Shown one piece after another: positions 23,901 to 37,835 of a stretch of 64,000 nt of DNA. Source of the stretch: Muraenolepis orangiensis. Taxonomy: Eukaryota; Chordata; Actinopteri; Gadiformes; Muraenolepididae. Both the position numbers and the translations under genes were made by a program. Numbering within the stretch: position 1 is the first letter of the stretch; each line of letters opens with the position of its first letter. Below the pieces are notes generated by a model. The model was given only the letters and a program-made list of their open reading frames with translations. It did no database searches and had not been told where the DNA came from. The stretch spans positions 1,086,508 through 1,150,507 of the forward strand of contig CM051023.1 of assembly GCA_027704905.1 (NCBI GenBank), in the 5' to 3' direction.

Positions 23901-26900
23901 GATTATTATTATTATTATTTATTATTATTATTATTATTTTAGTATTTCGCGCGCACTTTGACCCCCCGCAACATATGTGAAAACTCACCAAATTTTGCAC
24001 GCGCCCCAGAAGTGTCGCAACTTAGAAATTTTTCTAGCTTTCGCAACTTTGCGCCAAAAATTGCGTAGGCCACGCCGAACGCCGTTTTTAACGTTCGGGC
24101 AGCTTAACTTTAACTTTCCCGGAAACAAACGAAATTCGCGACGCATTTGTAGGGTGCGGAGACTAACAAAAAACGCTCTTGGAGCGATTTCACATTACGT
24201 ACAGGATGTCGGGAATTTTGATTTCGGCGTCGGAAAAAACCCGATTTATCGCGTTTTTCACCCTCCGCACTTTAACGAACTCCTCCTAGGGACTTTATCC
24301 GACAGACTCCAAATTTGTCGGGTAGCGTCTCGAGACACGGGAGACCTTAAGTTATCCACAGAATTTTTTTTTTTCGCACGGCACAGCCGTGAGTTGGTTC
24401 CGAATTTCGCGTTCGCTCTAATGCCAGGCCATCCCTCGCCACGGAACACGATGATGTCAGAACTCCAACTGACATGCTCAGAAGGTTTTTAACGTTAACT
24501 CCTCAAAAATGTTAACTTTCACGTAAACGGACGAAACTCGCTACGCATATCTAGGGTGCGGAGACAAACAAAAAACGCTATCGGACGGATGTAAAATTCC
24601 GTACAGGAAGTCGGCCATTTTGAATTCGGCGTCGGAAAAAAGCGCCAAAAAACACGCCGTTTTTTTCCGTTTTCGTCCTCCAAATTTTAACCAACTGCTC
24701 CTGGGGCTTCCTCCCGAAGACTCCAAATTTCTCGGTTCGCGTCTCGATTCGCCGCCGAATTTAGCCTTCGCTCCGTGCTAGGCCATCCCTCGCCACGGAA
24801 CACGATGATGTCATAACTCCAAATGACACGCTCGGAACGCCACCAAACTTCACACGATGGTTAACACCGACGCCCCGAACAGCTCTACATCAAATCCGAT
24901 GTTACTTAATGTGGCGTTACCATGGCAACGCCCGCTTCCGGTTTTAACGTTAACTCCTCAAAAACGTTAACTTTCACGTAAATGGACGAAACTCGCTACG
25001 CATATCTAGGGTGCGGAGACAAACAAAAAACGCTATCGGACGAGTATAAAATTACCGACAGGAAGTCGGCCATTTAGAATTTTGCGTCGGAAAAACGCGA
25101 TTTAATATGAAAATCGGGACTTTTCCTGAAAAGCGGCCGCCAGAACTCAGACCCGTTCAACGCTGCTCGCAGCTTTAATTATTATTATTATTATTATTTT
25201 AGAAACTCGCGGGCACTTTGACCCCCCGCAACATATGTGAAAACTCACCAAATTTTGCACGCGCCCCAGAAGTGTCGCAACTTAGATTTTTTCCGAGCTT
25301 TCGCAACTTTGCGCCAAAAATTGCGTAGACCACGGCCAACGCCGTTTTTAACGTTCGGGCAGCAACACTTTAACTTTCACGGAAACAAACGAAACTCGCG
25401 ACGCATTTGTAGGGTGCGGAGACTAACAAAAAACGCTCTTGGAGCGATTTCACATTACGTACAGGATGTCGGGAATTTTGATTTCGGCGTCGGAAAAAAC
25501 CCGATTTATCGCGTTTTTCACCCTCCGCACTTTAACGAACTCCTCCTAGGGACTTTATCCGACAGCCTCCAAATTTGTCGGGTAGCGTCTCGAGACACGG
25601 GACAGCTTAAGTTATCCACAGAATTTTTTTTTTTCGCACGGCGTAGCCGTGAGTTGGTTCCGAATTTCGCGTTTGCTCTAATGCCAGGCCATCCCTCGCC
25701 ATGGAACACAATGATGTCAGAACTCAAACTGACATGCTCAGAACGTTTTTAACGTTAACTCCTCAAAAATGTTAACTTTCACGTAAACCGACGAAACTCG
25801 CTACGCATATCTAGGGTGCGGAGACAAACAAAAAACGCTATCGGACGGATGTAAAATTACGTACAGGAAGTCGGCCATTTTGAATTCGGCGTCGGAAAAA
25901 AGCGCCAAAAACCACGCCGTTTTTTTCCGTTTTCGTCCTCCAAACTTTAACCAACTGCTCCTGGGGCTTCCTCCCGAAGACTCCAAAGTTCTCGGGTCGC
26001 GTCTCGATTCGCCGCCGAATTTAGCCTTCGCTCCGTGCTACGCCATCCCTCGCCACGGAACACGATGATGTCATAACTCAAACTGACACGCTCGGAACGC
26101 CACCAAACTTCACACGACGGTTAACACCGACGCCCCGAACAGCTCTACATCAAATCCGATGTTACTTAATGTGGCGTTACCGTGGCAACGGCCACTTCCG
26201 GTTTTCACGCTAACTCCTCAAAAACTTTAACTTTCACGTAAACGGACGAAACTCGCTACGCATATGTAGGGTGCGGAGACAAACAAAAAACGCTATCGGA
26301 CGAGTATAAAATTACCGACAGGAAGTCGGCCATTTAGAATTTTGCGTCGGAAAAACGCGATTTAATATGAAAATCGGGACTTTTCCTGAAAAGCGGCCGC
26401 CAGAACTCAGACCCGTTCAACGCTGCTCGCAGCTTTAATTAGGGTCTGAGACAAAGACCGAGGTCGTCGAAGACCCTATTGAAATCGGTCGCCCGGCGAT
26501 CGCTCGCGAAGCGAGCGACAACCCTACAAAGCCCATGCAAAACAGCCCGAAATCATGACAGTGTGTAGCCCACACGAAAAGTAGACACAGAGAAAGCACA
26601 GCGCCCATGTGAAAAGCAGGCATACTTGAAATCGGTCCGATTATTTATTATTTATTATTATTATTTATTATTATTATTTTAAATCTCGCGGGCACTTTGA
26701 CCCCCCGCAACATATGTGAAAACTCACCAAATTTTGCACGCGCTTCAGAAGTGTCGCAACTTAGATTTTTTTCTAGCTTTCGCAACTTTGCGCCAAAAAT
26801 TGCGTAGGCCACGCCCACGCCGTTTTTAACGTTAGGGCAGCAACACTTTAACTTTCACGGAAACAAACGAAACTCGCGACGCATTTGTAGGGTGCGGAGA

Positions 26901-29900
26901 CTAACAAAAAACGCTCTTGGAGCGATTTCACATTACGTACAGGATGTCGGGAATTTTGAATTCGGCGTCGGAAAAAACCCGATTTATCGCGTTTTTCACC
27001 CTCCGCACTTTAACGAACTCCTCCTAGGGACTTTATCCGACAGACTCCAAATTTGTCGGGTAGCGTCTCGAGACACGGGAGAGCTTAAGTTATCCACAGA
27101 ATTTTTTTTTTTCGCACGGCGTAGCCGTGAGTTGGTTCCGAATTTCGCGTTCGCTCTAATGCCAGGCCATCCCTCGCCATGGAACACGATGATGTCAGAA
27201 CTCAAACTGACATGCTCAGAACGTTTTTAACGTTAACTCCTCAAAAATGTTAACTTTCACGTAAACGGACGAAACTCGCTACGCATATCTAGGGTGCGGA
27301 GACAAACAAAAAACTTTATCGGAGGGATATAAAATTACGTACAGGAAGTCGGCCATTTTGAATTCGGCGTCGGAAAAAAGCGCCAAAAAACACGCCGTTT
27401 TTTTCGGTTTTCGTCCTCCAAACTTTAACCAACTCTTCCTGGGGCTTCCTCCCGAAGACTCCGAATTTCTCCGGTCGCGTCTCGATTCGCCGCCGAATTT
27501 AGCCTTCGCTCCATGCTACGCCATCCCTCGCCACGGAACACGATGATGTCATAACTCAAACTGACACGCTCGGAACGCCACCAAACTTCACACGACGGTT
27601 AACACCGACGCCCCGAACAGCTCTACATCAAATCCGATGTTAGTTAATGTGGCGTTACCATGGCAACGCCCGCTTCCGGTTTTAACGTTAACTCCTCAAA
27701 AACTTTCACTTTCACGTAAACAAACGAAACTCGCTACGCATATCTAGGGTGCAGAGACAAACAAAAAACGCTCTCGGAGGACTATAAAATTACCGACAGG
27801 AAGTCGGCCATTTACAATTCGGAATGGGAAAAACGCTATTTAATATGCAAATCGTGAGTTTTCATCAAAAAGCGGCCGCCAGAACTCAGACCCGTTCAAC
27901 GCTGCTCGCAGCTTTAATTAGGGTCTGAGACAAAGACCGAGGTCGTCGAAGACCCTATTGAAATCGGTCGCCCGGCGATCGCTCGCGAAGCGAGCGACAA
28001 CCCTACAAAGCCCATGCAAAACAGCCCGAAATCATGACAGTGTGTAGCCCACACGAAAAGTAGACACAGAGAAAGCACAGCGCCCATGTTAAAAGCAGGC
28101 ATACTTGAAATCGGTCCGATTATTTATTATTATTATTATTTATTATTTTAGAAACTCGCGGGCACTTTGACCCCCCGCAACATATGTGAAAACTCACCAA
28201 ATTTTGCACGCGCTTCAGAAGTGTCGCAACTTAGATTTTTTCCGAGCTTTCGCAACTTTGCGCCAAAAATTGCGTAGACCACGCCCAACGCCGTTTTTAA
28301 CGTTCGGGCAGCAACACTTTAACTTTCACGGAAACAAACGAAACTCGCGACGCATTTGTAGGGTGCGGAGACTAACAAAAAACGCTCTTGGAGCGATTTC
28401 ACATTACGTACAGGATGTCGGGAATTTTGATTTCGGCGTCGGAAAATACCCGATTTATCGCGTTTTTCACCCTCCGCACTTTAACGAACTCCTCCTAGGG
28501 ACTTTATCCGACAGACTCCAAATTTGTCGGGTAGCGTCTCGAGACATGGGAGAGCTTAAGTTATCCACAGAATTTTTTTTTTTCGCACGGCGTAGCCGTG
28601 AGTTGCTTCCGAATTCCGCGTTCGCTCTAATGCCAGGCCATCCCTCGCCATGGAACACAATGATGTCAGAACTCAAACTGACATGCTCAGAAAGTTTTTA
28701 ACGCTAACTCCTCAAAAACTTTAACTTGCACGTAAACGGACGAAACTCGCTACGCATATGTAGGGTGCGGAGACAAACAAAAAACGCTATCGGACGGATG
28801 TAAAATTACGTACAGGAAGTCGGCCATTTTGAATTCGGCGTCGGAAAAAAGCGCCAAAAACCACGCCGTTTTTTTCCGTTTTCGTCCTCCAAACTTTAAC
28901 CAACTGCTCCTGGGGCTTCCTCCCGAAGACTCCAAACTTCTCGGTTCGCGTGTCGATTCGCCGCCGAATTTAGCCTTCGCTCCGTGCTAGGCCATCCCTC
29001 GCCATGGAACACGATGATGTCATAACTCAAACTGACACGCTCGGAACGCCACCAAACTTCACACGACGGTTAACACCGACGCCCCGAACGGCTCTACATC
29101 AAATCCGATGTTACTTAATGTGGCGTTACCATGGCAACGCCCGCTTCCGGTTTTAACGTTAACTCCTCAAAAACTTTCACTTTCACGTAAACAAACGAAA
29201 CTCGCTACGCATATCTAGGGTGCAGAGACAAACAAAAAACGCTCTCGGAGGAGTATAAAATTACCGACAGGAAGTCGGCCATTTACAATTCGGAATGGGA
29301 AAAACGCCATTTAATATGAAAATCGTGAGTTTTCCTCAAAAAGCGGCCGCCAGAACTCAGACCCGTTCAACGCTGCTCGCAGCTTTAATTAGGGTCTGAG
29401 ACAAAGACCGAGGTCGTCGAAGACCCTATTGAAATCGGTCGCCCGGCGATCGCTCGCGAAGCGAGCGACAACCCTACAAAGCCCATGCAAAACAGCCCGA
29501 AATCATGACAGTGTGTAGCCCACACGAAAAGTAGACACAGAGAAAGCACAGCGCCCATGTTAAAAGCAGGCATACTTGAAATCGGTCCGATTATTTATTA
29601 TTATTTATTATTATTATTATTATTATTTATTATTATTATTTTAGTATTTCGCGCGGCACTTTGACCCCCCGCAACATATGTGAAAACTCACCAAATTTTG
29701 CACGCGCTTCAGAAGTGTCGCAACTTAGATTTTTTTATAGCTTTCGGAACTTTGCGTCAAAAATTGCGTAGGCCACGCCCACTCCCGTTTTTTAACGTTA
29801 AGTCCGCAACACTTTAACTTTCACGTAAACAAACGAAACTCGCGACGCATATGTAGGGTGCGGAGACAAACAAAAACGCTCTTGGAGCGATTTCAAATTA

Positions 29901-31027
29901 CGTACAGGAAGTCGGGCATTTTGAATTCGGCGTCGGAAAAAACGCGATTTATCGCGTTTTTCATCCTCCGCACTTTAACGAACTCCTCCTAGGGACTTTA
30001 TCCGACAGCCTCCAAATTTGTCGGGTAGCGTCTCGAGACATGGGAGAGCTTAAGTTATCCACAGAATTTTTTTTTTCGCACGGCGTAGCCGTGAGTTGGT
30101 TCCGAATTTCGCGTTCGCTGTAATGCCAGGTCATCCCTCGCCATGGAACACAATGATGTCAGAACTCAAACTGACATGCTCAGAACGTTTTTAACGTTAA
30201 CTCCTCAAAAATGTTAACTTTCACGTAAACGGACGAAACTCGCTACGCATATCTAGGGTGCGGAGACAAACAAAAAACTTTATCGGAGGGATATAAAATT
30301 ACGTACAGGAAGTCGGCCATTTTGAATTCGGCGTCGGAAAAAAGCGCCAAAAAACACGCCGTTTTTTTCGGTTTTCGTCCTCCAAACTTTAACCAACTCT
30401 TCCTGGGGCTTCCTCCCGAAGACTCCGAATTTCTCCGGTCGCGTCTCGATTCGCCGCCGAATTTAGCCTTCGCTCCATGCTACGCCATCCCTCGCCACGG
30501 AACACGATGATGTCATAACTCAAACTGACACGCTCGGAACGCCACCAAACTTCACACGACGGTTAACACCGACGCCCCGAACGGCTCTACATCAAATCCG
30601 ATGTTAGTTAATGTGGCGTTACCATGGCAACGCCCGCTTCCGGTTTTAACGTTAACTCCTCAAAAACGTTAACTTTCACGTAAACGGACGAAACTCGCTA
30701 CGCATATCTAGGGTGCGGAGACAAACAAAAAACGCTCTCGGACGAGTGTAAAATTACTGACAGGAAGTCGGCCATTGAGATTTCGGAATGGGAAAAACGC
30801 CATTTAATATGAAAATCGTGAGTTTTCCTCAAAAAGCGGCCGCCAGAACTCAGACCCGTTCAACGCTGCTCGCAGCTTTAATTAGGGTCTGAGACAAAGA
30901 CCGAGGTCGTCGAAGACCCTATTGAAATCGGTCGCCCGGCGATCGCTCGCGAAGCGAGCGACAACCCTGCAAAGCCCATGCAAAACAGCCCGAAATCATG
31001 ACAGTGTGTAGCCCACTCGAAAAGTAG

Positions 31028-31054
31028 TCACATGGGCGCGAAGCGCCCATGTGA
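31028..31054. repeat. perfect 12-bp-stem palindrome with GAA loop
   Basis: TCACATGGGCGC-GAA-GCGCCCATGTGA. Only this copy of the 200-bp module keeps the full palindrome. In the others the left arm is replaced by an 'agacacagagaaagcaca'-like sequence while the right arm remains. Confidence 0.95.
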
Positions 31055-32364
31055 AAAGCAGGCATACTTGAAATCGGTCCGATTATTATTATTATTATTT
31101 ATTATTATTATTATTATTATTATTTTAGTATTTCGCGCGCACTTTGACCCCCCGCAACATATGTGAAAACTCACCAAATTTTGCACGCGCCCCAGAAGTG
31201 TCGCAACTTAGAAATTTTTCTAGCTTTCGCAACTTTGCGCCAAAAATTGCGTAGGCCACGCCGAACGCCGTTTTTAACGTTCGGGCAGCTTAACTTTAAC
31301 TTTCCCGGAAACAAACGAAATTCGCGACGCATTTGTAGGGTGCGGAGACTAACAAAAAACGCTCTTGGAGCGATTTCACATTACGTACAGGATGTCGGGA
31401 ATTTTGATTTCGGCGTCGGAAAAAACCGATTTATCGCGTTTTTCACCCTCCGCACTTTAACGAACTCCTCCTAGGGACTTTATCCGACAGACTCCAAATT
31501 TGTCGGGTAGCGTCTCGAGACATGGGAGAGCTTAAGTTATCCACAGAATTTTTTTTTTTCGCACGGCATAGCCGTGAGTTGGTTCCGAATTTCGCGTTCG
31601 CTGTAATGCCAGGTCATCCCTCGCCATGGAACACAATGATGTCAGAACTCAAACTGACATGCTCAGAACGTTTTTAACGTTAACTCCTCAAAAATGTTAA
31701 CTTTCACGTAAACGGACGAAACTCGCTACGCATATCTAGGGTGCGGAGACAAACAAAAAACTTTATCGGAGGGATATAAAATTACGTACAGGAAGTCGGC
31801 CATTTTGAATTCGGCGTCGGAAAAAAGCGCCAAAAAACACGCCGTTTTTTTCGGTTTTCGTCCTCCAAACTTTAACCAACTGCTCCTGGGGCTTCCTCCC
31901 GAAGACTCCAAACTTCTCGGTTCGCGTGTCGATTCGCCGCCGAATTTAGCCTTCGCTCCGTGCTAGGCCATCCCTCGCCACGGAACACGATGATGTCATA
32001 ACTCAAACTGACACGCTCGGAACGCCACCAAACTTCACACGACGGTTAACACCGACGCCCCGAACAGCTCTACATCAAATCCGATGTTAGTTAATGTGGC
32101 GTTACCATGGCAACGCCCGCTTCCGGTTTTAACGTTAACTCCTCAAAAACTTTCACTTTCACGTAAACAAACGAAACTCGCTACGCATATCTAGGGTGCA
32201 GAGACAAACAAAAAACGCTCTCGGAGGAGTGTAAAATTACCGACAGGAAGTCGGCCATTTAGAATTTTGCGTCGGAAAAACGCCATTTAATATGAAAATC
32301 GGGACTTTTCCTGAAAAGCGGCCGCCAGAACTCAGACCCGTTCAACGCTGCTCGCAGCTTTAAT

Positions 32365-35300
32365 TAGGGTCTGAGACAAAGACCGAGGTCGTCGAAGACC
32401 CTATTGAAATCGGTCGCCCGGCGATCGCTCGCGAAGCGAGCGACAACCCTACAAAGCCCATGCAAAACAGCCCGAAATCATGACAGTGTGTAGCCCACTC
32501 GAAAAGTAGACACAGAGAAAGCACAGCGCCCATGTAAAAACAGGCATACTTGAAATCGGTCCGATTATTTATTATTATTTATTATTATTATTTATTATTA
32601 TTATTTTAGAAACTCGCGGGCACTTTGACCCCCCGCAACATATGTGAAAACTCACCAAATTTTGCACGCGCTTCAGAAGTGTCGCAACTTAGATTTTTTC
32701 TAGCTTTCGCAACTTTGCGCCAAAAATTGCGTAGGCCACGCCGAACGCCGTTTTTAACGTTCGGGCAGCATAACTTTAACTTTCCCGGAAACAAACGAAA
32801 TTCGCGACGCATTTGTAGGGTGCGGAGACTAACAAAAAACGCTCTTGGAGCGATTTCACATTACGTACAGGATGTCGGGAATTTTGATTTCGGCGTCGGA
32901 AAATACCCGATTTATCGCGTTTTTCACCCTCCGCACTTTAACGAACTCCTCCTAGGGACTTTATCCGACAGACTCCAAATTTGTCGGGTAGCGTCTCGAG
33001 ACACGGGAGACCTTAAGTTATCCACAGAATTTTTTTTTTCGCACGGCGTACCCGTGAGTTGGTTCCGAATTTCGCGTTCGCTCTAATGCCAGGTCATCCC
33101 TCGCCATGGAACACAATGATGTCAGAACTCAAACTGACATGCTCAGAACGTTTTTAACGTTAACTCCTCAAAAATGTTAACTTTCACGTAAACGGACGAA
33201 ACTCGCTACGCAGATCTAGGGTGCGGAGACAAACAAAAAACTTTATCGGAGGGATATAAAATTACGTACAGGAAGTCGGCCATTTTGAATTCGGCGTCGG
33301 AAAAAAGCGCCAAAAAACACGCCGTTTTTTTCGGTTTTCGTCCTCCAAACTTTAACCAACTCTTCCTGGGGCTTCCTCCCGAAGACTCCGAATTTCTCCG
33401 GTCGCGTCTCGATTCGCCGCCGAATTTAGCCTTCGCTCCATGCTACGCCATCCCTCGCCACGGAACACGATGATGTCATAACTGAAACTGACACGCTCGG
33501 AACGCCACCAAACTTCACACGACGGTTAACACCGACGCCCCGAACAGCTCTACATCAAATCCGATGTTAGTTAATGTGGCGTTACCATGGCAACGCACGC
33601 TTCCGGTTTTAACGTTAACTCCTCAAAAACTTTCACTTTCACGTAAACAAACGAAACTCGCTACGCATATCTAGGGTGCAGAGACAAACAAAAAACGCTC
33701 TCGGAGGACTATAAAATTACCGACAGGAAGTCGGCCATTTACAATTCGGAATGGGAAAAACGCTATTTAATATGCAAATCGTGAGTTTTCATCAAAAAGC
33801 GGCCGCCAGAACTCAGACCCGTTCAACGCTGCTCGCAGCTTTAATTATTTATTATTATTATTATTTTAGTATTTCGCGCGCACTTTGACCCCCCGCAACA
33901 TATGTGAAAACTCACCAAATTTTGCACGCACGCCAGAAGTGTCGCAACTTAGAAATTTTTCTAGCTTTCGCAACTTTGCGCCAAAAAATGCGTAGGCCAC
34001 GCCGAACGCCGTTTTTAACGTTCGGGCAGCAACACTTTAACTTTCACGGAAACAAACGAAACTCGCGACGCATTTGTAGGGTGCGGAGACTAACAAAAAA
34101 CGCTCTTGGAGCGATTTCACATTAAGTACAGGATGTCGGGAATTTTGATTTCGGCGTCGGAAAAAACGCGATTTATCGCGTTTTTCACCCTCCGCACTTT
34201 AACGAACTCCTCCTAGGGACTTTATCCGACAGCCTCCAAATTTGTCGGGTAGCGTCTCGAGACATGGGAGAGCTTAAGTTATCCACAGAATTTTTTTTTT
34301 TCGCACGGCGTAGCCGTGAGTTGGTTCCGAATTTCGCGTTCGCTGTAATGCCAGGTCATCCCTCGCCATGGAACACAATGATGTCAGAACTCAAACTGAC
34401 ATGCTCAGAACGTTTTTAACGTTAACTCCTCAAAAATGTTAACTTTCACGTAAACGGACGAAACTCGCTACGCATATCTAGGGTGCGGAGACAAACAAAA
34501 AACTTTATCGGAGGGATATAAAATAACGTACAGGAAGTCGGCCATTTTGAATTCGGCGTCGGAAAAAAGCGCCAAAAAACACGCCGTTTTTTTCGGTTTT
34601 CGTCCTCCAAACTTTAACCAACTGCTCCTGGGGCTTCCTCCCGAAGACTCCGAATTTCTCCGGTCGCGTCTCGATTCGCCGCCGAATTTAGCCTTCGCTC
34701 CATGCTACGCCATCCCTCGCCACGGAACACGATGATGTCATAACTCAAACTGACATGCTCGGAACGCCACCAAACTTCACACGACGGTTAACACCGACGC
34801 CCCGAACGGCTCTACATCAAATCCGACGTTACTTAATGTGGCGTTACCGTGGCAACGCCCGCTTCCGGTTTTTACGTTAACTCCTCAAAAACTTTAACTT
34901 TCACGTAAACGGACGAAACTCGCTACGCATATCTAGGGTGCGGAGACAAACAAAAAACGCTATCGGACGAGTATAAAATTACCGACAGGAAGTCGGCCAT
35001 TTTGAATTTTGCGTCGGAAAAACGCCATTTAATATGAAAATCGGGACTTTTCCTGAAAAGCGGCCGCCAGAACTCAGACCCGTTCAACGCTGCTCGCAGC
35101 TTTAATTAGGGTCTGAGACAAAGACCGAGGTCGTCGAAGACCCTATTGAAATCGGTCGCCCGGCGATCGCTCGCGAAGCGAGCGACAACCCTACAAAGCC
35201 CATGCAAAACAGCCCGAAATCATGACAGTGTGTAGCCCACTCGAAAAGTAGACACAGAGAAAGCACAGCGCCCATGTAAAAACAGGCATACTTGAAATCG

Positions 35301-37835
35301 GTCCGATTATTTATTATTTATTATTATTATTTATTATTATTATTTTAGAAACTCGCGGGCACTTTGACCCCCCGCAACATATGTGAAAACTCACCAAATT
35401 TTGCACGCGCTTCAGAAGTGTCGCAACTTAGATTTTTTCTAGCTTTCGCAACTTTGCGCCAAAAATTGCGTAGGCCACGCCGAACGCCGTTTTTAACGTT
35501 CGGGCAGCATAACTTTAACTTTCCCGGAAACAAACGAAATTCGCGACGCATTTGTAGGGTGCGGAGACTAACAAAAAACGCTCTTGGAGCGATTTCACAT
35601 TACGTACAGGATGTCGGGAATTTTGATTTCGGCGTCGGAAAATACCCGATTTATCGCGTTTTTCACCCTCCGCACTTTAACGAACTCCTCCTAGGGACTT
35701 TATCCGACAGACTCCAAATTTGTCGGGTAGCGTCTCGAGACACGGGAGACCTTAAGTTATCCACAGAATTTTTTTTTTTCGCACGGCGTACCCGTGAGTT
35801 GGTTCCGAATTTCGCGTTCGCTCTAATGCCAGGTCATCCCTCGCCATGGAACACAATGATGTCAGAACTCAAACTGACATGCTCAGAACGTTTTTAACGT
35901 TAACTCCTCAAAAATGTTAACTTTCACGTAAACGGACGAAACTCGCTACGCAGATCTAGGGTGCGGAGACAAACAAAAAACTTTATCGGAGGGATATAAA
36001 ATTACGTACAGGAAGTCGGCCATTTTGAATTCGGCGTCGGAAAAAAGCGCCAAAAAACACGCCGTTTTTTTCGGTTTTCGTCCTCCAAACTTTAACCAAC
36101 TCTTCCTGGGGCTTCCTCCCGAAGACTCCGAATTTCTCCGGTCGCGTCTCGATTCGCCGCCGAATTTAGCCTTCGCTCCATGCTACGCCATCCCTCGCCA
36201 CGGAACACGATGATGTCATAACTGAAACTGACACGCTCGGAACGCCACCAAACTTCACACGACGGTTAACACCGACGCCCCGAACAGCTCTACATCAAAT
36301 CCGATGTTAGTTAATGTGGCGTTACCATGGCAACGCACGCTTCCGGTTTTAACGTTAACTCCTCAAAAACTTTCACTTTCACGTAAACAAACGAAACTCG
36401 CTACGCATATCTAGGGTGCAGAGACAAACAAAAAACGCTCTCGGAGGACTATAAAATTACCGACAGGAAGTCGGCCATTTACAATTCGGAATGGGAAAAA
36501 CGCTATTTAATATGCAAATCGTGAGTTTTCATCAAAAAGCGGCCGCCAGAACTCAGACCCGTTCAACGCTGCTCGCAGCTTTAATTATTTATTATTATTA
36601 TTATTTTAGTATTTCGCGCGCACTTTGACCCCCCGCAACATATGTGAAAACTCACCAAATTTTGCACGCACGCCAGAAGTGTCGCAACTTAGAAATTTTT
36701 CTAGCTTTCGCAACTTTGCGCCAAAAAATGCGTAGGCCACGCCGAACGCCGTTTTTAACGTTCGGGCAGCAACACTTTAACTTTCACGGAAACAAACGAA
36801 ACTCGCGACGCATTTGTAGGGTGCGGAGACTAACAAAAAACGCTCTTGGAGCGATTTCACATTAAGTACAGGATGTCGGGAATTTTGATTTCGGCGTCGG
36901 AAAAAACGCGATTTATCGCGTTTTTCACCCTCCGCACTTTAACGAACTCCTCCTAGGGACTTTATCCGACAGCCTCCAAATTTGTCGGGTAGCGTCTCGA
37001 GACATGGGAGAGCTTAAGTTATCCACAGAATTTTTTTTTTTCGCACGGCGTAGCCGTGAGTTGGTTCCGAATTTCGCGTTCGCTGTAATGCCAGGTCATC
37101 CCTCGCCATGGAACACAATGATGTCAGAACTCAAACTGACATGCTCAGAACGTTTTTAACGTTAACTCCTCAAAAATGTTAACTTTCACGTAAACGGACG
37201 AAACTCGCTACGCATATCTAGGGTGCGGAGACAAACAAAAAACTTTATCGGAGGGATATAAAATAACGTACAGGAAGTCGGCCATTTTGAATTCGGCGTC
37301 GGAAAAAAGCGCCAAAAAACACGCCGTTTTTTTCGGTTTTCGTCCTCCAAACTTTAACCAACTGCTCCTGGGGCTTCCTCCCGAAGACTCCGAATTTCTC
37401 CGGTCGCGTCTCGATTCGCCGCCGAATTTAGCCTTCGCTCCATGCTACGCCATCCCTCGCCACGGAACACGATGATGTCATAACTCAAACTGACATGCTC
37501 GGAACGCCACCAAACTTCACACGACGGTTAACACCGACGCCCCGAACGGCTCTACATCAAATCCGACGTTACTTAATGTGGCGTTACCGTGGCAACGCCC
37601 GCTTCCGGTTTTTCCGTTAACTCCTCAAAAACTTTAACTTTCACGTAAACGGACGAAACTCGCTACGCATATCTAGGGTGCGGAGACAAACAAAAAACGC
37701 TATCGGACGAGTATAAAATTACCGACAGGAAGTCGGCCATTTTGAATTTTGCGTCGGAAAAACGCCATTTAATATGAAAATCGGGACTTTTCCTGAAAAG
37801 CGGCCGCCAGAACTCAGACCCGTTCAACGCTGCTC
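32365..37835. repeat. recent 2.74-kb tandem duplication (two-unit higher-order repeat)
   Basis: The segments ~32365-35095 and ~35106-37835 match at a constant offset of about 2740 bp and share rare variants not seen elsewhere in the array. Examples are 'cgcagatctagg' at 33211 and 35950, 'ggcgtacccgtgag', 'actgaaactgac', 'ccaaaaaatgcg' and 'attaagtacagg'. Each contains one 1.48-kb and one 1.26-kb unit. Confidence 0.9.
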
